From positions 3,404,796 through 3,468,795 of the forward strand of contig NZ_CM001437.1 of NCBI RefSeq assembly GCF_000243275.1: 64,000 nt of DNA. The letters are read 5' to 3'. The stretch is from Myroides odoratus DSM 2801 (GTDB lineage Bacteria > Bacteroidota > Bacteroidia > Flavobacteriales > Flavobacteriaceae). This document shows, piece after piece, positions 53,871 through 61,037 of the stretch. The notes beneath the pieces are model-generated. The model did not search any database. It was not told where the DNA came from and saw nothing but the letters and a program-made list of their open reading frames with translations. Position numbers and translations under genes: made by a program. The number at the start of each line of letters is the position of its first letter. The stretch's first letter is position 1.

Positions 53871-53926
53871 ACAGCTCCCTTGTGGAGCTGTTTTTGTTTG
53901 GAAAGAGATTCTCTTTAAATTAGTTA
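53871..53926 (+). repeat. Terminator and flank repeat, copy 1
   Basis: Stem ACAGCTCC/GGAGCTGT with a T run, ending the toxin/immunity message, plus about 35 bp of following sequence (TTTTGTTTGGAAAGA and on to AAATTAGTT). Stem and flank recur at 57086-57131 in nearly the same form, bounding the cassette region. Confidence 0.8.
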
Positions 53927-54537
53927 TATAATCCAGCCTCAACAACAAATGGAGCCCCTGCATTTTTAAAACAGTATTTAAGCTATTTAGAAGAAACAAG
54001 TTCTTTAGATCATAAAGGATCACTTGAACAAATTGCAAAAATAGAAAGTGGCATCAATAAAAATACGGTGTTGACTGTCTTTTTTAATCCAGTTACAAAA
54101 CAATATACCGTAGAAGTTGAGTTAAAAGGAAATGCAGCGAACGAAAAGTAGGTTCTCAAAAAGAGGCGATAAGAACTCAGATTAAAGAACTTGCAGAAGA
54201 GAAACTAAACCAACTTGGTGGATTAGATGGTAAGATAGAAAAAGGCTTTAAAGAACAAACTGAAGATGGTGGCGAGTTCTATGTAAAAGATATCCCTCCA
54301 ATGCATTTCGCTGAACAATTTTTAAAAGACTTACAAAAGGCAACTAGCTTAGATCAGATAAAATGGATATTTGATGGGAAGAAGAATCCGAGTAATTTTA
54401 GGAAGAATATGGAGAAGGCAATTGATAAAATGACGTTTGATGATGATTTATTATTAAAATTTGGTGTTGATGATATTGATGAGCTGAGATATTTGATAGA
54501 AATTAACTTTGATAAAATTTTTAAATTAACAAATTAG
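53924..54537 (+). pseudogene. Displaced toxin cassette 1 (frameshifted)
   Basis: Open from 53924 without a start codon to a TAG at 54149-54151, then continuing one frame over from 54151 to 54537. The two halves align with the modular toxin around residues 1090-1165: T-V-F-F-N-P-V-T-K-Q-Y-T-V-E-V for T-L-E-V-F-K-N-K-K-T-G-K-Y-Q-V, and L-A-E-E-K-L-N-Q-L-G-G-L-D-G for I-A-E-E-K-L-N-E-L-N-G-L-D-G, then G-G-E-F-Y-V-K-D. The last 78 residues are a different tip (H-F-A-E-Q-F-L-K-D-L-Q-K-A-T-S-L-D-Q-I). The missing start and frameshift show a silent, donated cassette. Confidence 0.8.
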
Positions 54538-54538
54538 G

Positions 54539-55507
54539 ATGAATTATAAAGTGATACATAAAAAAAATGCAAGTTCTTTATATTTTTTATCTGGAAGGAT
54601 TATTTTTTCAGATTCAAATAGAACCAATACATTTATTGATGATATATCAGTAGATAAATATTTATCTATTCTAAAAATAATCGAATTCAAGAGTAATTTA
54701 TTCTATTTCGAAGAAAATAAAATATTTAAAATAGAAGATTGCAAATTAAATTTGTTTTTAAAATTTGAAAAAAGAATAGATAGGATTATGTTAATGAATG
54801 ACAATGCATATTTATGCTGTCAAAAAATATCTCGTAAAGAATATAATATTAGTTTACATAGAGAAAATGTTTTGAAATGGTTTAAAGTTACAACAGATTC
54901 TTACAAAAAGCTAAATGATAATTTCTTTATGGTTTCTGAAAGATTTGATGAAACCAAATTTTCAATTCATAATTTAAGAAACGAGGTACTTTGGCATTAC
55001 AATCTTCCGGAAGGTTTTAAGATTTTTGGTTCTGTACAGGTACTAGATGATGTGTTGTTTTTTAGAATAACCGATAGTAATTTAGATCATTCAAAAAATA
55101 TTGGTTTAAAGCTGACTACAGGAGAAGTTTTGTGGGAAATAGAGAATACGATGTATTTTCAAATCGACTATAAAAATAAACTACTGAGAGGGTATAGTGG
55201 TGCTTATTACCAAGTAGTCAATCCATTTATGGGTACATTATTAATCAATAACTATTTAAAAGAAAATTGGAATAATGGAATTCATCCCTCTTCTCATGAT
55301 AACACGATAACAGAAGACAAACTATGGTTTGTATCGGGTAGTGGAGTGAATACCAAGTTTGGAGCTATAGATTTAGTAAGTTCTGAAATAGATTTTATAC
55401 AGGATTTTCCTCTCGAAAATGGTGAGCAGTTAGATAAGCCAGTTTATCATCAAGGCAAACTATATTTGCGTGCTACTAATAATGTATTGTATGTTTTAGT
55501 GAAATAG
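54539..55507 (+). CDS. Candidate immunity protein 2 (paralogue of 52851)
   Basis: A 322-residue beta-rich protein whose ATG is two bases after the cassette 1 stop codon. Words such as N-E-V-L-W-H-Y, G-E-V-L-W-E-I and L-Y-L-R-A-T-N-N-V-L-Y-V-L resemble the propeller-like blocks of the protein at 52851, though the two are strongly diverged. It keeps a full reading frame although its toxin is silent, as expected for an orphan immunity gene that still protects against siblings. Very AT-rich, unlike the operon upstream. Confidence 0.65.
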   Translation: MNYKVIHKKNASSLYFLSGRIIFSDSNRTNTFIDDISVDKYLSILKIIEFKSNLFYFEENKIFKIEDCKLNLFLKFEKRIDRIMLMNDNAYLCCQKISRKEYNISLHRENVLKWFKVTTDSYKKLNDNFFMVSERFDETKFSIHNLRNEVLWHYNLPEGFKIFGSVQVLDDVLFFRITDSNLDHSKNIGLKLTTGEVLWEIENTMYFQIDYKNKLLRGYSGAYYQVVNPFMGTLLINNYLKENWNNGIHPSSHDNTITEDKLWFVSGSGVNTKFGAIDLVSSEIDFIQDFPLENGEQLDKPVYHQGKLYLRATNNVLYVLVK

Positions 55508-55937
55508 ACATTTTGCAGACCAATTCATAAAAGACATACAAAAGACAACTAGCTTAGATCAGATACATCTGTTGCGTGTAGGCCCTAATAGTAAAAAGAT
55601 TATAGCAGATGATTTGTTTGTTAAATTAGTAAAAGATGAAGATGGATTACCTTATTACCGTGCTGTAGTAAGCGATAGTAAATTAAATGCAGGCTCACCT
55701 TGGGCAGATAATCAAAAGTCGGAATTAATAGATATCTTTAAAAATGATACATCGAGAGAGTTTATTGAATTTGAAGTGAGGAGTGATAAAAAGTATTTAG
55801 GGAAATTAGCGAATGATATTGATTTCAATCAAAGTAAGAAAATTAGAATTTATCGTGAGGATGTTTATAAAATAATAAGTGAGGGGGATAATATTAAATT
55901 TCCACCATTGAAGCTTGATAATAATAATTTTAAATAA
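55503..55937 (+). pseudogene. Displaced toxin tip 2 (no start codon)
   Basis: Open from 55503 with no ATG at the homologous beginning. The first residues, H-F-A-D-Q-F-I-K-D-I-Q-K-T-T-S-L-D-Q-I, match H-F-A-E-Q-F-L-K-D-L-Q-K-A-T-S-L-D-Q-I of cassette 1, after which the sequence changes completely to a tip of about 120 residues (Y-Y-R-A-V-V-S-D-S-K and E-F-I-E-F-E-V-R-S-D). A shared entry motif with a different tip is exactly what a swapped C-terminal toxin domain looks like. The tip family is not recognised. Confidence 0.75.
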
Positions 55938-55985
55938 AATACGTATAATATAGAATTAAGATTTAGATCAGAATAGATAAATTAT

Positions 55986-56450
55986 ATGAATAAAAAAGAA
56001 TATGAACTGTTTAATAAAATAAAATTTACTAAGCGTTATGAGAGGTTAAGCGAAGATTTTAGGACAGAAAATGAGTTGGATTATACAAATGAACAAGTAA
56101 TTAATATTATTGAAGAATTAGGGTATAAAGCTAAGTTTGTGAAAAGAAATAATTTTTTTACAGTAGAGTTGATAGAATCTAACATTAAATTTTACTTAAA
56201 TATAAATTTAAAATATAGTATAGCTGAACTAATAATTGGAGCCACAAATTTACAAAGTGATACTTTTATTACCGGAGGTCCATTTGGAGGACTATATAAA
56301 GATTTAAAATATGAAGAACAACAAAAAATAATAGATAGTATATTAAAACCTGCTTTTGAAAATTATTCTCAATTAAAAGAAATATTAGAAGAAGCTTTAA
56401 GTATATATCATGATTTCAAACAAGAGATCTTAAAATATTACAAGGACTAA
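55986..56450 (+). CDS. Candidate immunity protein 3
   Basis: A 154-residue acidic and Lys-rich cytoplasmic protein, 48 bp after toxin tip 2 on the same strand, followed by a strong terminator. Not related by eye to the immunity candidates at 52851 and 54539, in line with its different toxin tip. Contains a G-G-P-F-G-G-L-Y-K-D loop. Immunity is inferred from position only. Very AT-rich. Confidence 0.6.
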   Translation: MNKKEYELFNKIKFTKRYERLSEDFRTENELDYTNEQVINIIEELGYKAKFVKRNNFFTVELIESNIKFYLNINLKYSIAELIIGATNLQSDTFITGGPFGGLYKDLKYEEQQKIIDSILKPAFENYSQLKEILEEALSIYHDFKQEILKYYKD

Positions 56451-56451
56451 A

Positions 56452-56492
56452 TTAAAAAAGAAGACAAACATTTTGTTTGTCTTCTTTTTTAA
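56452..56492 (+). terminator. Strong hairpin terminator
   Basis: A perfect 19-bp stem (TTAAAAAAGAAGACAAACA and complement) with a 3-nt loop, starting two bases after the immunity 3 stop codon. Confidence 0.88.
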
Positions 56493-56503
56493 TTTATCAC
56501 TAA

Positions 56504-57097
56504 ACTGATAATTTAGTCGATACAAACCAACAAGAAATTACCCTTCCCTTTCCGATTGCGGATTTACCAGAAGGGATTCAAATAGGTCCTGGAGGAGATT
56601 TATTGATTAAAGGAGATGACGGACGTACAGAAACTTTCCCAGGAGGAAAGGACACCGTTATAACCGATAGCACAGGACAAGTGTATTATATCGACAAAGA
56701 CGGTAAGGTATCCGGACCAACAGCTGTGGCAGAAGGAGGAAAACCAACTCCAGAAAACACAGATGGCGTGAATAAAAATGGAGAAGTTACAGCACTTACA
56801 GCGGAAGGGATTAAGGTAACTTTTGAGAAAATAAACAACGAAACCCAATATGCTTTCGATTTGGTCACCTATAGTAAAGAGTTAACTAAATATTATAAAA
56901 AAGTAGATGGTTTCTTTGTTCCATTTAAAGCCGTACCAAACGGATTAACAGATAAAATCTTAGCCCAAGTTACCCTTTCAGGAAGTAATGTTGTTGCCGA
57001 TAGTTTATTCTTTAAAACACAAAACGGCGTTAAGATAGATGCCGTTAAAGAAGGCGAACATTTTGTACTAACTTTAGAGGGAGCGCAGCTCCCTTAG
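56504..57097 (+). pseudogene. Truncated copy of the toxin core
   Basis: Open from just after a TAA at 56501 without a proper start. The first 94 codons match residues 488-581 of the modular toxin almost exactly; the next 100 (I-K-V-T-F-E-K, F-V-P-F-K-A-V, Q-V-T-L-S-G-S, F-F-K-T-Q-N-G) match residues about 582-690 only distantly. The frame then runs into a terminator hairpin, so the last codons (A-Q-L-P) and stop are made by the hairpin itself. It is a relic of a sister toxin gene. Confidence 0.85.
56507..56788 (+). repeat. Duplicated toxin core, downstream copy
   Basis: Near-identical to 49775-50056, 6732 bp apart and in direct orientation. Long and similar enough to serve for homologous recombination between the main toxin gene and the reservoir. 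Confidence 0.9.
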
Positions 57098-57131
57098 TGG
57101 AGCTGTTTTTGTTTGGAAAGATATTCTCTAA
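57086..57131 (+). repeat. Terminator and flank repeat, copy 2
   Basis: Stem CAGCTCC/GGAGCTG with a T run and the same following sequence as at 53891-53926. It fuses directly to the truncated toxin core. The next 320 bp up to 57452 is AT-rich and holds no gene that I can support. Confidence 0.78.
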
Positions 57132-57452
57132 ATTAGTTTTCTCGTTTAGATTTTCTTTAGTAGGTTGTCAATTAACGTAGATAATCTTCTTTTTATGGAT
57201 CTAAAAAAGAGGAAGTTTAAGGTGTAATATTAATCATTAAAAAAAAATCAATTCTTGTATACTAGACCTCTTGATTTTGACAAGAGAATCTTATAAAGAG
57301 GCAAAAAATCATAAAAAACAATTACACAAAAAAATAATTTTCCTACCCAATTATTTCCAAATTCACATAAAGCCCCTTGTGTTTTTACCAAATTAAAGGT
57401 TCAATTGTCAATGAGATAGCGTAGCTTTAGTTATCATTTAAAAGCACATACT

Positions 57453-58220
57453 ATGCCATGGAATCCAACCCAATACAACAAGTTTAAAGACGTTCGTTTT
57501 TTGCCTTTTTTCGATTTAAGTAAAGAAATTCAAGAATCGAGTATCCTAAAAGCGGTCGATTTAGGCTGTGGAACGGGAGAGCAAACCGCCCTATTAACGG
57601 AAAAATGGAAGCAGGCCCATTTTACAGGGATCGACTCTTCGGTAGAAATGCTGGCAAAAGCACAACCCCTACAGTCCGATAGGCTTACTTTTAAACAACA
57701 GACAATTGAAGAATTCGCTTCAACCCCAGAGACTTGGGATTTAATTTTTAGCAATGCCGCCCTGCAATGGTCAGATAATCATGCCGTATTATTTCCACAG
57801 CTGATTTCAAAATTGAACCCAGGAGGACAATTTGCTGTGCAAATGCCCTGTCAATCAGAAAATATACTCAACAAATTGCTGTATGAACTTGCAGATTCGG
57901 AACCTTTTAAAACGCAATTAAAAGGGTGGAATAGACCTTCTCCGGTTTTGAGTCTGGATGGTTATGCTCAAATGATGTTTGATCAAGGGCTGCGTCAATT
58001 GAACCTCTCTCAACGGGTTTATCCTATCATTGCGCCAGATCACCCTACCTTGTTTGAATTTATTTCAGGTTCTGCTTTAATTCCTTACATGGAACGACTA
58101 AAAGAAGCGGATAAGACTGCTTTTGCAACCGCTTTTCAAGTAAAAATAGCGCAAACTTTCACACAATTACCCGCTTTATACGCATTTAAACGAATCCTGT
58201 TGTATGGAGTAAAAGAATGA
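57453..58220 (+). CDS. tam: Trans-aconitate 2-methyltransferase-like SAM methyltransferase
   Basis: A 255-residue class I methyltransferase. The start M-P-W-N-P-T-Q-Y-N-K-F matches the typical Tam opening W-N-P-x-x-Y; the SAM site is A-V-D-L-G-C-G-T-G-E-Q-T, with later G-I-D-S-S and F-S-N-A-A-L-Q-W. Tam methylates trans-aconitate, a toxic side product of the citrate cycle. Length is normal. The cassette reservoir ends about 320 bp upstream, and this gene begins the stable chromosomal flank. Confidence 0.88.
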   Translation: MPWNPTQYNKFKDVRFLPFFDLSKEIQESSILKAVDLGCGTGEQTALLTEKWKQAHFTGIDSSVEMLAKAQPLQSDRLTFKQQTIEEFASTPETWDLIFSNAALQWSDNHAVLFPQLISKLNPGGQFAVQMPCQSENILNKLLYELADSEPFKTQLKGWNRPSPVLSLDGYAQMMFDQGLRQLNLSQRVYPIIAPDHPTLFEFISGSALIPYMERLKEADKTAFATAFQVKIAQTFTQLPALYAFKRILLYGVKE

Positions 58221-58268
58221 TGTAACAACTAAGAGCATCTGGTTCTTTTGGATAAATAGAGCGGAGGA

Positions 58269-58739
58269 TTAAAACTTGGTATTCAACGGAATATTAAATC
58301 GGATGGAAGTCGTAAATCCTTTGATTGGGTGGTAATCTGTTTTATCCGCAAGAGGAAATCCATACCCCAAATCGATCTCAAAAAAGGTAAATAACGAGAG
58401 CCCTACTTTTGGACTTACAGTATAAGGGGTGAGTTCAGCTCGACCAAAGAATCCAATATAATACATCTCTGAATAGTAGGTCGCAGCTAGTTCGGGAATA
58501 ACCGCGTACTTGTTTTGAATCCAAGTGAAGTTTGCTGTAGCATCTAGTTTGATGATATGATCGGTGTTGAAGCTAGATGCATAGTAAATCCCTGTTTTAA
58601 GGATGCTTCCCTTTTGATATTGATAACTAACGGAAGGTCCTATAAAATGCTCCTGGGCTTGAAGCTGTGCTGTATTGCCTAAAAATAAAGCAAGTAGGAG
58701 TCCAATTATTTTTATTGTATGCTGTTTGTTCGTGGTCAT
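58269..58739 (-). CDS. Small outer-membrane-like protein
   Basis: A 156-residue protein with a signal peptide (…Q-L-Q-A-Q). The mature part consists of alternating strands with many Tyr and Phe and ends in N-T-K-F with terminal Phe, suggesting an eight-stranded porin-like barrel. No family was recognised. I use ATG 58739, which starts the signal peptide; the longer frame overlaps the SMI1/KNR4 gene upstream by more than 100 bp. Confidence 0.7.
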   Translation of the reverse strand: MTTNKQHTIKIIGLLLALFLGNTAQLQAQEHFIGPSVSYQYQKGSILKTGIYYASSFNTDHIIKLDATANFTWIQNKYAVIPELAATYYSEMYYIGFFGRAELTPYTVSPKVGLSLFTFFEIDLGYGFPLADKTDYHPIKGFTTSIRFNIPLNTKF

Positions 58740-58779
58740 AGTAGAATAAAGAGATTTTGGTTTTATCTCGGGCTTTGTA

Positions 58780-59487
58780 TTAAACGGTATAGTCAAAGGT
58801 TTTGTTGAGGTGTTCGAAATTAATTTCGCGTTGTAAGATCGCCTCAACTTCATCAAAAGTTGTGAGTCCTTCTGCTTCTTGTTTGCCACCATTAGGTAAT
58901 TGATAGGTGTAAGTAACCAAATCTCTACTGTAGATTTCTTCTAATAGCTGGATCTGTCGATCCGTTAAATAAGGACGATGGGTGCGTAATTGCTGTTGTA
59001 AATTGCGCTTGATTTCCTCTTCTTCTTCTTCAAATACCATCGCATAATCGTCAATCTCTCGGGTTGCTTCTAGTAATTGTCTAAAAATAAAATCTTGCAA
59101 GTTCTTTGCCAGTACTTCTGCTTCACAATCATCATGAGGGAAAAAGGTAATGGGAATATCCTCTCCATTTTGCAAGTCATATTGAAAAACATATAAATCG
59201 CCTGCGCCATTTTTTGCAAAAGGAATGAATTGGTACGGGGCTGCAATTTCATAAACCTCACGATCTTTTATTTCTGCAATCCCAGCCTTGTATGCAAGGG
59301 GATCCCAAATCTCAATGTCCTCACCAAAGAGCAATAGGGGAGGGTTTAACTTGAGTTTCGGAAAAGTAATTTCTGCCCAATGCATTCCCGTCGGACCTAA
59401 ATCCAACATACCCTCAGCGTATAGTTTGGTATAGAGTTCCGGGTATTGGATTCCTAATTCTTGTTCAAGTTCACGTAATGCAATCAT
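58780..59487 (-). CDS. SMI1/KNR4 (SUKH) family protein
   Basis: A 235-residue cytoplasmic protein with a SUKH-like N-terminal domain: I-A-L-R-E-L-E-Q-E-L-G-I-Q-Y-P-E-L-Y at the start, then F-G-E-D-I-E-I-W and Y-Q-F-I-P-F-A-K-N-G-A-G-D-L-Y-V-F-Q, the family core. An acidic coil (E-E-E-E-E-E-I-K-R) links to a small C-terminal part. SUKH proteins are frequent immunity proteins of polymorphic toxins but also occur alone. With no toxin adjacent, an orphan immunity gene is only a possibility. Confidence 0.8.
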   Translation of the reverse strand: MIALRELEQELGIQYPELYTKLYAEGMLDLGPTGMHWAEITFPKLKLNPPLLLFGEDIEIWDPLAYKAGIAEIKDREVYEIAAPYQFIPFAKNGAGDLYVFQYDLQNGEDIPITFFPHDDCEAEVLAKNLQDFIFRQLLEATREIDDYAMVFEEEEEEIKRNLQQQLRTHRPYLTDRQIQLLEEIYSRDLVTYTYQLPNGGKQEAEGLTTFDEVEAILQREINFEHLNKTFDYTV

Positions 59488-59650
59488 AGGGAAGTATGGA
59501 TTTATTTTTTATGTTTTTTCTAAAGGTAAAAATACCCATTTGTTCAGACATAAACATCCCTAAAATTGGGGGGTTTTCTTTTTTGAAAGGAAAGGGAGAA
59601 AAAGGCTTTACGAGCAACTAAAACGTTATTTAAAATAATTCTAATTAATA

Positions 59651-59681
59651 TTGGTTGCTGTTTTTGAATTTTTTATATTTG
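59651..59681 (+). promoter_or_regulatory. Promoter of the lipocalin gene
   Basis: TTG at 59651-59653 and TATATTTG at 59674-59681 with a 20-bp spacer match the Bacteroidota promoter consensus, 17 bp before ATG 59699. Confidence 0.62.
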
Positions 59682-59698
59682 AAAGAAACGAAATACGT

Positions 59699-60274
59699 AT
59701 GAGTTTATTTACATATTATCAAAGAGGTTTATTGCTGCTATTTTCTATTTTTTTATTTTCTTGTGGCGGACGTTCTATACCAGAGAAAGCACGGGCGGTG
59801 GACAATTTTGAAGTCGAGCGTTATTTGGGTACTTGGTATGAAATTGCGCGTTTTGACTTTTATTTTGAACGAGATCTGGACAATACTACAGCACAGTATA
59901 GTTTGAATGAAGATGGAGAGGTCAAGGTGGTCAATCGTGGTTTTCACGTTAAGGACAACGAATGGCAACAAGCAGAAGGGATTGCTAAATTTAGAGGAGA
60001 TAAGAAGATCGCTGAACTTGAAGTTAGTTTTTTCGGCCCTATTTATTCCGGTTACAATGTAATAGCCTTAGATCCAGAATATCAATATGCGCTAGTTGCA
60101 GGGAAAAACCTAGATTACCTTTGGATTTTATCCCGAGAAAAAACCATACCAGAAGCAATTAAGCAGCAGTATCTCGCCTTGGCTCAAGAGGTAGGTTATG
60201 ATGTTTCTCGTTTCATTTGGGTTAACCACGACAAAGAAAATCAAGCATCTGCACCAAAAGAATCTCATCCATAA
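59699..60274 (+). CDS. blc: Lipocalin lipoprotein (Blc-like)
   Basis: A 191-residue lipoprotein (lipobox L-F-S-C22). The bacterial lipocalin signature is clear: Y-L-G-T-W-Y-E-I-A-R-F near the start of the barrel, Y-S-G-Y-N-V-I-A-L-D and L-W-I-L-S-R-E at the end. Blc-type lipocalins bind fatty acids or lysophospholipids at the outer membrane and are induced in stress. I chose ATG 59699, behind the promoter; the frame is open 16 codons further up. A 16-bp-stem terminator follows. Confidence 0.9.
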   Translation: MSLFTYYQRGLLLLFSIFLFSCGGRSIPEKARAVDNFEVERYLGTWYEIARFDFYFERDLDNTTAQYSLNEDGEVKVVNRGFHVKDNEWQQAEGIAKFRGDKKIAELEVSFFGPIYSGYNVIALDPEYQYALVAGKNLDYLWILSREKTIPEAIKQQYLALAQEVGYDVSRFIWVNHDKENQASAPKESHP

Positions 60275-60354
60275 GGAAAGAAACTCCTCAGTAAAGTACG
60301 GCTCTGTACTAAAAAACTACACATTATTTATCGAAAAATAAAAGTAATAAAACC

Positions 60355-60388
60355 AAAATGGCCAGCTATACCTATAGCTGGCCATTTT
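60355..60388 (+). terminator. Lipocalin gene terminator
   Basis: A perfect 16-bp stem (AAAATGGCCAGCTATA and complement) with a CC loop and following T residues, 80 bp after the stop. Confidence 0.85.
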
Positions 60389-61037
60389 TGGTTAAGATCT
60401 GTTGTATGATACTCAAACAGACAACAGCAGTAAGGTCATCTCGTTGATTCACAATATGTCACATGTTAAGATTATCTTAGGTTAACTTTATTTTTAATGT
60501 ATATTAAAGTATAGAATAGTAGTGTATTTAGGTTAAATTCCGTTTTATTGGTCGTTATTTTTTAAAAATAAGTGGATATAAATATTTTTTTTAATTTAAT
60601 TACTGAATATAGTATTGTTTATTTGAAAAAATAACAGAAATTAGATGTCTGTTAAATTGTTTTTTAATTATACTAAAATAAACTTAAAAGGTTAAAGATT
60701 TGTCCGAAGTAGGAACGTACATTTTTTTTAAAATCAACAAGTTAAGTTCATATAATTTTAAAATGATAAAATAAAAGTATCAGCAAGAAAAAGAGAAGTA
60801 TTTAGGGGGAAAATACTTTTTTATGCCAGTAATGGCAAGCTCTTCTTGATGCAGCTATAACACCGATAAAAGAGAAATAAAATTGAATGTAGAATAAAAA
60901 ATCTTTTTTGTTTAAATAAAAAATACAGAAATATTTGATTTTTGGCATTGTATTTGGAGTGTTAACAGTATTAACGAAAATATCATGTTTTGTGTTTTTT
61001 ATTTAAAATTAAACATAATCGAAATAAATAGTTGTTT
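60389..61037. other. AT-rich gap before giant repeat protein
   Basis: No gene or RNA was recognised in 650 bp of very AT-rich sequence. It presumably holds the promoter of the giant gene at 61038, but no TAnnTTTG with proper spacing is convincing. Confidence 0.4.
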
